Below, in pieces: positions 24,267 to 32,990 of a DNA stretch of 64,000 bases; the first letter of the stretch is position 1, and every line of letters starts with the position of its first letter. Source of the stretch: Sphingopyxis sp. YF1 (GTDB lineage Bacteria; Pseudomonadota; Alphaproteobacteria; Sphingomonadales; Sphingomonadaceae). A program made the translations under genes and the position numbers. The notes under the pieces were generated by a model. It had not been told where the DNA came from. It was given only the letters and a program-made list of their open reading frames with translations, and did not search any database. The stretch spans positions 2,418,001 to 2,482,000 of the forward strand of contig NZ_CP033204.1 of the NCBI RefSeq assembly GCF_022701295.1, written 5' to 3'.

Positions 24267-24716
24267 ATGGCGAAGATCCATCCCCTGATCGCCGCGGTTT
24301 TCGTTACCGTCGCCGCGCCGCTTGTCGCGGGCTGTGCGCCGGCCGGCACCGCCGCGCCCGGCGCCGAGGCGCTGACGCCCAAGCAGGCGAAGCTGCTCGA
24401 CAAGCAGCTCGGCGGCAAGGTTCCCGGCGAGCCGGTGCGCTGTATCTCGAACGCCGCCAGCAACGAGACGATCCGCGTGTCGGACGATATCCTGCTCTAC
24501 CGCCAGTCGGGCCGGCTCGTGTACCGCAACGATTTGCGCGGCAGCTGTCCGGGGCTCGCGCGCGACAGCGATATCATGGTCGTGCGCCAGTTCGGGTCGC
24601 AGACCTGCGCCGGCGATTTCTTTCATCTGGTCGACCGCTCGAGCGGCATCCGCGGTCCGACCTGCGTGCTTGGCGATTTCGTTCCCTATCGCAAACCGGC
24701 GGGGAACGAAGGCTGA
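24267..24716 (+). CDS. Putative lipoprotein, DUF6491-like
   Basis: 149 aa. Signal peptide with LVAGC lipobox, Cys at residue 23. The mature part has CISNAASNETIRVSDDILLY, YRNDLRGSCPGL, QTCAGDFFHLVDRSSG and CVLGDFVPYRK. This spacing of four cysteines, with a closing C-x-LGDF-x-P, resembles DUF6491 envelope proteins. Function unknown. The sequence GCTGAACC-ACC-GGTTCAGC at its stop forms a hairpin but lacks a T-run. Confidence 0.75.
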   Translation: MAKIHPLIAAVFVTVAAPLVAGCAPAGTAAPGAEALTPKQAKLLDKQLGGKVPGEPVRCISNAASNETIRVSDDILLYRQSGRLVYRNDLRGSCPGLARDSDIMVVRQFGSQTCAGDFFHLVDRSSGIRGPTCVLGDFVPYRKPAGNEG

Positions 24717-24880
24717 ACCACCGGTTCAGCGGCAGGCGGGGCGTCGGTTTGCACCGAGCTCTTCGGGTCGCACTCCCCGCCTGTCATTGATCATATCGCC
24801 GTAGCGACGGTGCGTGCCCGGGGAGGGGCGTGCCGGGACGGAACAGGCGATCGGCTTTTGACCGATTGCGGACATCGGAA

Positions 24881-25034
24881 ATCCTCCCTGTGGCCACAGG
24901 CCATGGGGAGGGGGACCGCTCGCGCAGCGAGTGGTGGAGGGGCCGAAAGGTCGCGCGACGCCTGACGGCGTCGGCCCCTCCGTCAGCGGGCTGACGCCGC
25001 TGCCACCTCCCCATCGCTGCGCGACAGGGAGGAT
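24881..25034. repeat. Dispersed inverted-repeat element, copy C (154 bp)
   Basis: It begins ATCCTCCCTGTGGCCACAGG and ends GCGACAGGGAGGAT. It is nearly identical to copy A through the middle (GGGGGACCGCTCGCGCAGCG and GACGGCGTCGGCCCCTCCGT) and shares copy A's left flank. It fills most of the 373-base gap between the convergent lipoprotein gene and the acyl-CoA ligase; I see no gene in that gap. Confidence 0.87.
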
Positions 25035-25089
25035 ACAAGGGAGCGTCTGCCCCCCACCCCAAAGCGGCCGCTCGCGCGGCATCACGATG

Positions 25090-26919
25090 CTACCCCCGGT
25101 ACAGCGCGGCGATCCGGTCGGCGTACACGTCGCGGAGCACGTGGCGGCGGATCTTCATCGACGGGGTCATCTGTTCGTTCTCGATCGTGAACGCCTCGTC
25201 GGCGAAATCGAACTTGCGCACTTTTTCGATCACCGAGAGCTGCGCGTTGACGCGGTCGACCGCCTCGCGCAGCGCGGCGCGAAACTTTTCATGTTCGCGC
25301 AGCAGCTTGATATCCTTGGGCAACCCCTCCGCCTCGGCCCATTCGAAGGCCCATTCGGGATCGGGCACGAGGATGCCGACAAGGTGCGGACGCTTGTCGC
25401 CATAGACCATCGCCTGCAGGATCTCGGGCTGGAGCGTCAGCATGCCCTCGACGCGCTGCGGCGAGACATTGTCGCCCTTGTCGTTGACGATCAGGTCCTT
25501 CTTGCGGTCGGTGATGACGATGCGGCCCTTGTCGTCGATATGGCCGATGTCGCCGGTGTGCAGCCAGGGCGCGCCGCCGGGTTCGGCGGGATCGGGCACC
25601 AGCACGCGCTCGGTTTCGGCCTGGTTGCGCCAATAGCCCTTCATCACCAGTTCGCCGCGGACGAGGATCTCGCCGTCGTCGGCGATCCGGACCTCGGTGT
25701 TCATCAGCGGCGGGCCGACGGTGTCCATCTTGATCCCCGCGCTCGGGCGGTTGCAGCTGATCACCGGCCCCGCTTCGGTCTGGCCATAGCCCTGGAGCAG
25801 GGTCAGCCCGATCGAGTGGAAGAACACACCGATTTCGGGGTTGAGCGGCGCGCCGCCCGACACCAGCGCCTTCATCCGACCGCCGAAACGCTTCTGGATC
25901 TTGGGGCGGAACAATTTGTCGAGGATGAGGTCGACCGGGCGGTCGAGCACCCCCATGCGCCGCTCATAATCCTTTTCGCCGACGCGCAGCGCCTGGCCCA
26001 GCATCCAGTTGGCGAGCTTGCCCTGTTTTTCGACCGACTTGATCATCCGCGCGCGGATCACCTCGAACAGCCGCGGCACGACGACCATGATCGTCGGGCG
26101 CGTCTCCTCGATGTTCGAAACGAGCTTTTCGAGGCCCTCGCTGTAATAGATCTGCGCGCCGACCATGATCGGCAGGAACTGCCCGCCCGAATGCTCGTAA
26201 GCGTGGCTCAGCGGCAGGAACGACAGGAACACCTCCTCGTCGCCGATGCCGAAGTCGTTGACGAGAACCTCGGCCGCGCCCGCGGCATTGTGCAGGATCG
26301 CGCCATGATGCTGCATCACGCCGCGCGGCGCGCCGCCGGTGCCGCTGGTGTAGATCAGGCAGGCGGTGTCAGCGCGCTTGACGCCGAGCCCGCGCGCCCT
26401 GGTCTCCTCGACGAAGGTCGCTCCGCCTTCGACCAGCGGCGCCCAGTCGTGGATGCGCACGTCGCCCTGCTGGCCGACGCGCAGGCTTTCCATCGTGATC
26501 ACGTGCTGCGCGTCGGAGCGCATCACCGCGGGCATGAGCACCCGCGCCAGCTTTGCGGTCGACACGATCACCGCGCGCGCGCCGCTGTTGTCGAGGATGT
26601 GCTGGTGATCGCGTTCGGTGTTGGTGGTGTAGGTCGGCACGGTGATGCAGCCCGCGGCCATGATGCCGAGGTCTGCGATGCACCATTCGGGCCGGTTCTC
26701 GCTCACCAGCACGACACGGTCGCCCTCCTTCAGCCCCAGCTTGCGGAGGTTGTGCGCCAGCGCCGCGACCTGTTCGGCGACCTCGCGCCACGAGAGCGGC
26801 TGCCACGCGCGGTCGGCCTTGCGCCACAGGAAGGGGTCGTCGCCGCCCTTGTCCGCGCGGTCGAAGAACATCGCGACCAGACTCGGAAATTGGTCGAGAT
26901 GGGGGTTTTCCAGCTTCAT
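25090..26919 (-). CDS. Long-chain fatty acyl-CoA ligase (AMP-forming)
   Basis: 609 aa, ANL superfamily. P-loop YTSGTGGAPRGVM (Lys usually present is Arg), LSHAYEH, GYGQTEAGPVIS, TGDIGHIDDKGRI, DRKKDLIVNDKGDNVSPQ and the late lysine in MTPSMKIRRHVL. It activates a carboxylic acid to acyl-AMP and then acyl-CoA. It is of the FadD15-like type with a lid domain. Start MKLENPHL at 26919. It is 49 bp downstream of the gamma-glutamyltransferase gene on the same strand. Chain-length preference cannot be read. Confidence 0.93.
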   Translation of the reverse strand: MKLENPHLDQFPSLVAMFFDRADKGGDDPFLWRKADRAWQPLSWREVAEQVAALAHNLRKLGLKEGDRVVLVSENRPEWCIADLGIMAAGCITVPTYTTNTERDHQHILDNSGARAVIVSTAKLARVLMPAVMRSDAQHVITMESLRVGQQGDVRIHDWAPLVEGGATFVEETRARGLGVKRADTACLIYTSGTGGAPRGVMQHHGAILHNAAGAAEVLVNDFGIGDEEVFLSFLPLSHAYEHSGGQFLPIMVGAQIYYSEGLEKLVSNIEETRPTIMVVVPRLFEVIRARMIKSVEKQGKLANWMLGQALRVGEKDYERRMGVLDRPVDLILDKLFRPKIQKRFGGRMKALVSGGAPLNPEIGVFFHSIGLTLLQGYGQTEAGPVISCNRPSAGIKMDTVGPPLMNTEVRIADDGEILVRGELVMKGYWRNQAETERVLVPDPAEPGGAPWLHTGDIGHIDDKGRIVITDRKKDLIVNDKGDNVSPQRVEGMLTLQPEILQAMVYGDKRPHLVGILVPDPEWAFEWAEAEGLPKDIKLLREHEKFRAALREAVDRVNAQLSVIEKVRKFDFADEAFTIENEQMTPSMKIRRHVLRDVYADRIAALYRG

Positions 26920-26968
26920 GCCTTACGCTCTCCCGGGGAGGATCATGTCCGCTCTTTTTTTGGGGTTC

Positions 26969-28660
26969 TTAGCCTTGCGGGGGGGCGCCGTCGACCGACG
27001 AGGTGCCGGGCCCGCGCGGATCTGCGGCGCCGTGCCAGACGCCGTCGACCTGCTGTGCGGCGTTGAGTTTCGAACCGAGATCGGTGGCGGTGAAGCCATA
27101 GCCGAAGGGCGCCATCCGCTCCGCGATCGCCTTGCCCGCCTCGGTATTCTCGATCAGCACGCCGTCGCGGCCGAAAAAGAGGTTGGGCAGCGCGAGCGCG
27201 TCTTCGGCCGAGAGCCCCCAGTCGAGGACGCCGACCAGCGCCTTGGTCACGTGCATGATGATGCGCTTGCCGCCCGCCGAGCCGACCGCGAAGACGACCT
27301 TGCCGTCGGGGCCATAGACGATCGTCGGCGACATCGACGACAGCGGGCGCTTGCCCGGCTCGACCCGGTTCGCCGCGGGCGCGCCGGCCCGGACCGGGCT
27401 GAGATCGAAGTCGGTGAGTTCGTTGTTGAGGAAGAATCCGTTCGCGACCAGATTGCTGCCGAAGATGCTTTCGATCGTCGAGGTCATCGCGGCGACATCG
27501 CCGTCACGGTCGACCGCGACGAAATGCGTCGTCCCCTGTTCGGCGACGGGTCCCGAAGGGCTGCGCTTCGGCGCGCCCGGCGGCGAACCCGCGGGATAGG
27601 CGGCGGCCTTGCCGTAGGGCGAGATCAGGTCGCGGCGCTCGGCCAGATAGGCCTTGTCGAGCAGTCCCTTCACCGGAACCTCGACAAAATCGCCGTCGCC
27701 CAGATACATCTCGCGGTCGGCATAGGCGAGCTGCATCGCTTCGGCGAGCAGGTGCCAGCTCATCGGATTATCCTTGCCCATCGCCTTCATGTCCCAGCCC
27801 TCGATCATGCCGAGGATGCCGAAGACGGTGGTCGCGCCCGACGAGGGCGGGCCCATGCCGCAGACCTTGTAGACGCGATAGGTGGTGCAAACCGCGGGCT
27901 TGTCCTGCGCCTTGTAGGCGGCGATATCCCTGGTCGTGATCGTCGCGGGATTGCGCACCGATTTCGCCACCGCGTCGCTGATCGCGCGAGCGTTGGCGCC
28001 GGTGTAGAAGGCATCGGGCCCCTTGGCGGCGATATCGCGCAGCAGCGCGGCATAGGCCGGGTTCTTGATCAGCGTGCCGACCGGCGCGGGTTTGCCGTCG
28101 ACATAGTAGAGCGCCCGCGCGGCGGGGAAATCCTTCCACGTATCCTGATAGCGTTCGAGCCAGCCATAAAGCGCGGGGGTGACCTGAAACCCCGCGTCGG
28201 CGAGCTTGATCGCCGGCTGGAACAGCGCCTTCCATTCAAGCTTGCCCCATTTTTTGTGGGTCAGTTCCATCAGGCGGACATTGCCGGGCACACCGACCGA
28301 CAGCCCGCCGGGAATGACATCGCCATAGCCGCGCGGCTGGCCGTCCGCGCCCAGAAAGCGTTCGGGCTTCGCGCTCGCGGGGGCCATTTCACGGCCGTTG
28401 ACCGTACCGATCTCGCCGGTTTTCGCCTGATGATAAACGAGGAAACCGCCGCCGCCGACCCCGCTCGATTGCGGTTCGACGAGCGTCAGCACGAGCATCA
28501 TCGCCATCGCGGCATCGGCAGCCGAGCCGCCCTCGTGGAGGATCTGCCGCCCCGCTTCGGTAGCGCGCGGATCGGCGGACGAGGTCACCCCCTGCGCCGC
28601 CGCGAGCGACGGAATGGCGAGGGTGGCAAGGGCGACGCTGGTGAGGAATCGTTTGAACAT
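26969..28660 (-). CDS. ggt: Gamma-glutamyltransferase precursor
   Basis: 563 aa. Signal peptide MFKRFLTSVALATLAIPSLAAA; the enzyme self-cleaves before a Thr in EQGTTHFVAVDRDGD (about residue 377). The large subunit has GGSAADAAMAM and SSGVGGGGFLVYH, and the small subunit SMSPTIVYGPDG and VGSAGGKRII. It breaks down glutathione or moves gamma-glutamyl groups in the periplasm. I rejected a longer reading to 28879, which has no signal peptide. It lies 79 bp after pyrD on the same strand. Confidence 0.96.
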   Translation of the reverse strand: MFKRFLTSVALATLAIPSLAAAQGVTSSADPRATEAGRQILHEGGSAADAAMAMMLVLTLVEPQSSGVGGGGFLVYHQAKTGEIGTVNGREMAPASAKPERFLGADGQPRGYGDVIPGGLSVGVPGNVRLMELTHKKWGKLEWKALFQPAIKLADAGFQVTPALYGWLERYQDTWKDFPAARALYYVDGKPAPVGTLIKNPAYAALLRDIAAKGPDAFYTGANARAISDAVAKSVRNPATITTRDIAAYKAQDKPAVCTTYRVYKVCGMGPPSSGATTVFGILGMIEGWDMKAMGKDNPMSWHLLAEAMQLAYADREMYLGDGDFVEVPVKGLLDKAYLAERRDLISPYGKAAAYPAGSPPGAPKRSPSGPVAEQGTTHFVAVDRDGDVAAMTSTIESIFGSNLVANGFFLNNELTDFDLSPVRAGAPAANRVEPGKRPLSSMSPTIVYGPDGKVVFAVGSAGGKRIIMHVTKALVGVLDWGLSAEDALALPNLFFGRDGVLIENTEAGKAIAERMAPFGYGFTATDLGSKLNAAQQVDGVWHGAADPRGPGTSSVDGAPPQG

Positions 28661-28739
28661 CGCGCGACATTGGCGCGGCGGTTCGGTTAGCGCAAGGCCG
28701 CACCCGCCGCTTGCCACCGTCGAATGACCGCGGGCCGGC

Positions 28740-29810
28740 TCACGCACCCACCCCGACCGCATCGGCGACGCGCGTGAAGCCGTCGCGTACCGCCAGATCC
28801 TCCAGCCCGCGCGCGATGCGCTGCGCGAGCCCCGGGCCGGCGTAGACCATCGCCGAATAGATCTGGACGAGGCTGGCACCGGCGCGGATGCGGGCCCACG
28901 CCTGTTCGGCGCTCCCGATCCCGCCGACGCCGATCAGCGGCACCCGGCCGCCGCTGGCGCTGTAAAAATCCCGGAGCCGCTGGAGCGCAAGATCGTGCAA
29001 CGGCGCCCCCGACAGCCCCCCCGCCTCGCCCGCGTGACGCGAGCGCAGCGCGGGGCGTCCGATCGTCGTGTTCGAGACGATCAGCGCCGCGAGCCGCTTG
29101 TCGATCGCCACCGTCACCAGATCGTCGATGTCGGCGGGCTCGAGGTCGGGGGCGACCTTGAGGAACACGGGTTTCGCACCGTCGGCGGGCTGCGCCGCCG
29201 CGACCGCGTCGAGCAAGGCCTCGAGCGCCCCCTTGTCCTGTAGCGCGCGCAGCCCGGGCGTGTTGGGCGAACTGATGTTGACGGTGAGATAGTCGGCAAG
29301 CGGCGCCATCGCCGCGGTGCCCTTCGCATAGTCGGCGATACGGTCGTCGCTGTCCTTGTTCGCGCCGATGTTGATGCCGAGCGGCACCGCGATCCCGCAC
29401 GTGCGCATCGCCGCGATGCGCACCGCCGCCGCCGCCTGTCCGCCGTTGTTGAACCCCATGCGATTGATCACCGCCTTGTCCTCGACGAGGCGGAACAGGC
29501 GCGGGCGGGGATTGCCCTCCTGCGGCAGCGGGGTGAGCGTGCCGACCTCGACGAAGCCGAAACCGAAGCGCGGCATCACCGCCGCGGCGCGCGCGTCCTT
29601 GTCGAAGCCCGGCGCGAGCCCGACCGGGTTGGGGAAGCGCAGTCCCGCGACCTCGGTGGCGAGGATCGGGCTGGTCAGCGCGGTCTTCGCCGGCGGCAGC
29701 GGTTCGAGCGCGGCGATGGTGAGATTGTGCGCCGCCTCGCCGTCGCTGGCGTTGACGATCGGACGGGCGAGCGCATAGGCGGCGTCGGTGAGCGAGGCGA
29801 AGAGCGACAT
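28740..29810 (-). CDS. pyrD: Dihydroorotate dehydrogenase (quinone), class 2
   Basis: 356 aa membrane-associated FMN enzyme of pyrimidine synthesis, passing electrons to quinone. The class 2 N-terminal helical extension (SLFASLTDAAYALARPIV) is present. NPVGLAPGFDKDA, INRMGFNNGG, LTVNISSPNTPGLR (catalytic Ser), SNTTIGRP and GVGGIGSAEQAW (FMN phosphate) follow. Start at 29810 (MSLFASL); the longer open frame above it overlaps the divergent gene. Divergent from the DUF885 lipoprotein gene. Confidence 0.97.
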   Translation of the reverse strand: MSLFASLTDAAYALARPIVNASDGEAAHNLTIAALEPLPPAKTALTSPILATEVAGLRFPNPVGLAPGFDKDARAAAVMPRFGFGFVEVGTLTPLPQEGNPRPRLFRLVEDKAVINRMGFNNGGQAAAAVRIAAMRTCGIAVPLGINIGANKDSDDRIADYAKGTAAMAPLADYLTVNISSPNTPGLRALQDKGALEALLDAVAAAQPADGAKPVFLKVAPDLEPADIDDLVTVAIDKRLAALIVSNTTIGRPALRSRHAGEAGGLSGAPLHDLALQRLRDFYSASGGRVPLIGVGGIGSAEQAWARIRAGASLVQIYSAMVYAGPGLAQRIARGLEDLAVRDGFTRVADAVGVGA

Positions 29811-29892
29811 GGTCCCCGCCATTGCGCCGCGCGGGGGGCTATGGCAAGCCCCTCCCCGGTCAGCCAAGTCCAACGACAAGCCGGAGAAAAAC

Positions 29893-31716
29893 GTGTCGCA
29901 CGCCCGCCTCGCCGCCAGCCTTTCCACCTGCCTGCTCGCGCTCGCCGTCGCGGGCTGCGCGCCGGCCGCGGCCGACCGGGCGCCCGTCACCGCGTCGACC
30001 GCGCCGCCGCCCGCCGAGGTCGCCCCCGCGGGCGCGGGGCTCGCCGAGCTGTTCCGGAAATATGACGATGCCCAGTTGTCGCTGTCGCCCGAAAGCAAGG
30101 CGCGGCGCGGAATTCGCGACGGCGACTATGGCAAATGGACCGACGTCAGCGACGAGGCCGAGGTCGCGCGGCACAAGCTGCAGACTGCGACCGCGGCGGC
30201 GCTGAAGACGAGCTTCGACCCCGCCGCGCTTTCCCCCGACGAAGCCCTGTCGTTCGAGCTGTTCGAGGCGCAGGCGGCGCGCGCCGAACGCCTCTTCCCG
30301 TTCCGCGACCATGGCTATGTCTTCGACCAGATGAACGGCGCGCAAAGCCAGATGCCCGCCTTTCTGATCAACATGCACCGCGTCGCCAGCGTCGCCGAGG
30401 CCGAAGCCTATGTCGCGCGCATCCGCGGGATGGGGCCCGTTCTCGACGCGCTGTCGGCGCAGTCGGCCGAACGCGCAGCGAAGGGATATGCCCCGCCGAA
30501 ATGGGTCTATCCCTATGTCATTTCCGACATCGAGAACCTGCTCAAGCCCGGCAATGCGGTGATCGAGGACATCGAGGCAAAGATCGCGAAGCTCGATGTC
30601 GACGCGGCCGAGAAGGCGCGGCTGACCGGCGCCGCCAGGGCAGCGTGGGCCGAAAGCGCGGGCCCCGCCTACACGCGCCTGCTCGCCGAGATGAAGCGCC
30701 AGCAGGCCACCGCGCCGACCGAGGATGGCGTGTGGCGCATGCCCGGCGGCAAGGCCTATTATGAAGCCCTGCTCGCGAGCTACACGACGACCGACATGAC
30801 CGCGGCCGAGATCCACGACCTCGGCCAGTCCGAAGTCGCGCGCATCCACGGCGAGATGAACAAGATCCGTGAAAAGGTCGGCTTCAAGGGCGACCTGCAG
30901 GCCTTTTTCCAGCATCTGCGCACCAGCCCGCAATATTATCATACGACGCGCGAGGGCTATCTGGCCGACGTCGACAGCCATGTGAAGGCGATGGAAGCCC
31001 GCCTGCCCGCCTTCTTCCACACGCTGCCCAAGGCGCCGCTGGTGGTGAAGCCGGTCGAGGCGTTCCGCGAGAAATCGGCGGGCAAGGCCTTCTACTCCTC
31101 GCCCTCGCCCGACGGATCGCGCCCCGGGACCTATTATGTGAACCTCTACGACCTTCGCGACATGTCGAAGACCGAGCTCGAGGCGCTCGCCTATCACGAG
31201 GGCGTCCCCGGGCATCACCTCCAGCGTGCGGTGCAGACCGAACTCGAGGGATTGCCGCCTTTCCGCCGCTTCGGCGGCTTCACCGCCTATACCGAGGGCT
31301 GGGGCCTCTATACCGAGGAACTCGGCAAGGACATGGGCTTCTATACCGATCCCTCCAGCGATTTCGGGCGGCTCGGCATGGAGCTGTGGCGCGCGTGCCG
31401 GCTCGTCGTCGACACCGGCATCCACGACAAGCGCTGGAGCCGCGAACAGGCGATCGCCTACCTCAAGGCCAACACGCCGAACCCCGATGGCGATATCGAA
31501 AAGGCGATCGAGCGCTATGTCGTCTATCCGGGACAGGCGACCGCCTATCTGATCGGCAAGCTCAAGATCATGGAATTGCGCGGCCGCGCGCAGGCCGCGC
31601 TGGGCCCGCGCTTCGACTATCGCGATTTCCACCAGGTCGTGCTCGAATCGGGTCCGGTGCCGCTCGACGTCCTCGAACGGCGCGTCGACGCGTGGATCGC
31701 GACCCGGAAGAGTTAA
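29893..31716 (+). CDS. DUF885 family lipoprotein, putative metallopeptidase
   Basis: 607 aa from a GTG at 29893 with GGAGAAAAAC upstream. The signal peptide ends LAVAGCAP, a lipobox. The signature AYHEGVPGHHLQ (about residue 435) is the HExxxGH motif of DUF885, a large family of predicted zinc-dependent carboxypeptidase-like proteins. Other family blocks are GFTAYTEGWGLYTEELG, and YPGQATAYLIGKLKIMELR near the end. Located in the envelope. Activity is inferred from the motif. Confidence 0.92.
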   Translation: MSHARLAASLSTCLLALAVAGCAPAAADRAPVTASTAPPPAEVAPAGAGLAELFRKYDDAQLSLSPESKARRGIRDGDYGKWTDVSDEAEVARHKLQTATAAALKTSFDPAALSPDEALSFELFEAQAARAERLFPFRDHGYVFDQMNGAQSQMPAFLINMHRVASVAEAEAYVARIRGMGPVLDALSAQSAERAAKGYAPPKWVYPYVISDIENLLKPGNAVIEDIEAKIAKLDVDAAEKARLTGAARAAWAESAGPAYTRLLAEMKRQQATAPTEDGVWRMPGGKAYYEALLASYTTTDMTAAEIHDLGQSEVARIHGEMNKIREKVGFKGDLQAFFQHLRTSPQYYHTTREGYLADVDSHVKAMEARLPAFFHTLPKAPLVVKPVEAFREKSAGKAFYSSPSPDGSRPGTYYVNLYDLRDMSKTELEALAYHEGVPGHHLQRAVQTELEGLPPFRRFGGFTAYTEGWGLYTEELGKDMGFYTDPSSDFGRLGMELWRACRLVVDTGIHDKRWSREQAIAYLKANTPNPDGDIEKAIERYVVYPGQATAYLIGKLKIMELRGRAQAALGPRFDYRDFHQVVLESGPVPLDVLERRVDAWIATRKS

Positions 31717-31814
31717 CGCGATTGACGATTGCGACTTGACGCGCCGCACCAAAAGGCAAAGGGTTTTCCCAAGTCAGAGCGGCGGCACAAAGTCGCCCGG
31801 GGGTCGGTCTCGTG

Positions 31815-32702
31815 ATGTCGGAAACTTCCTCTACGCCCGCGGGCGCGGATGCAAAGGCGCCGTTCGAACTGCATTATTTCGCGCCCGATCCCGATCTGGC
31901 CGAACTGGTGTCCAGTTTCTATTTCGCGCGCATCGATATGCCCGTGTTCGACGAATATGAACGCGCCGACCGACCGCAATTCCGGTTCCTGACCTATGCC
32001 GACGGCGAATATGTGTTCGCCGACGGACACCATGAAGCCGCCCTTTCGGCGCAGGTGATCGGGCCGACCAGCGGCCGCGTGCGCGCGATCTGCCGCGGGC
32101 CGACCTGCCTCTATGGCTTCGGGCTGATGCCCGCCGGATGGGCGGCGCTGATGGGCGACGGCGCCGAGAAATTCACCGATCGCGCGATCGATGCGACCGA
32201 CCTGTTCGGCGACTGGATCGGCGAGGCCAGCGCCGCGCTGCTCGGCACCGACACGGTCGAGGAACGGCTGGTGATCGCGAACAATATCGTGCGCGAGATC
32301 CTGAAGCAGGACCAGCCGGCACCGCTGTGGTTCATCCGGATCGTCGACCGCTGGCTGACCGAATCGGCGTCGCCGCAGGTCCCCGATCTGGTCGAGGCGA
32401 CGGGCATGTCGATCCGTTCGGTCGAGCGGATGACCAAACATTATTACGGCCTGTCGCCGCGGATGCTCGCGCGCAAATATCGCGCGGTGCGCGCCGCGGC
32501 GATTCTCGCGCGCGGCGAAAAGCTCGACGAGGCCGAACTCGGCGATGCCTTTTACGACCAGTCGCACCTGATCCGCGAGATCAAGCGCTTCGCGGGCGCC
32601 ACGCCGGGGCAGCTCGCACGGCCGTCGAGCTACACCGAGGCGACGGCCAAGGGCCGCAAGAAACTCGCCGGCCGGGTGAGCCCGATGGTATCGGATACCT
32701 GA
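31815..32702 (+). CDS. AraC-family transcriptional regulator
   Basis: 295 aa. The N-terminal sensing part (LHYFAPDPDLAELVSSFYF, then CLYGFGLMPAGWAAL) is of the DUF6597/AraC_N-like type. The C-terminal helix-turn-helix has VPDLVEATGMSIRSVERMTKHYYGLSPRMLARKYRAVRAA in outline, and DAFYDQSHLIREIKRFAG. A GTG three bases earlier (31812) is an alternative start. The following region holds a small RNA candidate. Target unknown. Confidence 0.9.
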   Translation: MSETSSTPAGADAKAPFELHYFAPDPDLAELVSSFYFARIDMPVFDEYERADRPQFRFLTYADGEYVFADGHHEAALSAQVIGPTSGRVRAICRGPTCLYGFGLMPAGWAALMGDGAEKFTDRAIDATDLFGDWIGEASAALLGTDTVEERLVIANNIVREILKQDQPAPLWFIRIVDRWLTESASPQVPDLVEATGMSIRSVERMTKHYYGLSPRMLARKYRAVRAAAILARGEKLDEAELGDAFYDQSHLIREIKRFAGATPGQLARPSSYTEATAKGRKKLAGRVSPMVSDT

Positions 32703-32765
32703 GCGGACCGTTCACCATCAAAAATTTCGCCGATCGTCGTTTTGGCGTTTCCGTACAATCGCGAC

Positions 32766-32882
32766 TCAGCGCGGCGCCATATTCGGGTGCTGCGACCCAG
32801 AAGAGCTCTTCCTCCTCGCGAGGACTAGAGACCTTCATCTTGGCACTCATTCGGCTCCGGCCGGGTGGGTGCCTTTTTTTGT
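32766..32882 (+). ncRNA. Candidate small RNA with CCUCCUC loop
   Basis: In the 288-base gap between AraC and the suf regulator, a -10-like TACAAT (32754-32759) precedes about 115 bases that end in a strong intrinsic terminator. Inside, TCCTC-CTCGC-GAGGA forms a hairpin that presents part of a CCUCCUC stretch, an anti-Shine-Dalgarno-like motif known from several alphaproteobacterial small RNAs. No clear -35. A reverse-strand frame (MSAKMKVSSP...) exists but its codon use is unlike real genes here. Confidence 0.42.
32842..32880 (+). terminator. Intrinsic terminator
   Basis: GGCACTCA pairs with TGGGTGCC (one G-U), with an inner GGCTCCGGCC hairpin, and is followed by seven T. No protein gene ends directly before it on this strand, which supports a non-coding transcript. 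Confidence 0.8.
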
Positions 32883-32937
32883 TTGCGCGTTCCTGACCGC
32901 GCTTGCTTGCGCCGCGGCGATGCCCCGCCTATATAAG

Positions 32938-32954
32938 TGGAGTAATTTACTCCA
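32938..32954. promoter_or_regulatory. Perfect 17-bp palindrome in the suf promoter, Rrf2/IscR-type operator
   Basis: TGGAGTAATTTACTCCA is an exact inverted repeat around a central T. It overlaps the end of a TATAAG (32932-32937) that looks like the -10 of the suf promoter. Its place, directly before an Rrf2 gene, fits autoregulation by that protein. Confidence 0.65.
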
Positions 32955-32963
32955 GTTAAGAAT

Positions 32964-32982
32964 CGTTCGCAATTTGCGAACG
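32964..32982. promoter_or_regulatory. Second perfect palindrome (19 bp) in the suf leader
   Basis: CGTTCGCAATTTGCGAACG is an exact inverted repeat, ending at the GGAG ribosome site of the Rrf2 gene. In RNA it would form a hairpin next to that site; in DNA it could be a second operator. Confidence 0.5.
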
Positions 32983-32990
32983 GAGAAACG

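Noticed and set aside
26642..28690. A 682-residue open frame opposite the acyl-CoA ligase and ggt
   Set aside because: Same reason: antisense to two well-supported genes, with no recognisable motif.
32581..32850. A 89-residue minus-strand frame (MSAKMKVSSP...) with a fair ribosome site
   Set aside because: It has low third-position GC, overlaps the AraC gene end, and starts inside a plus-strand terminator hairpin. A plus-strand small RNA explains the region better.
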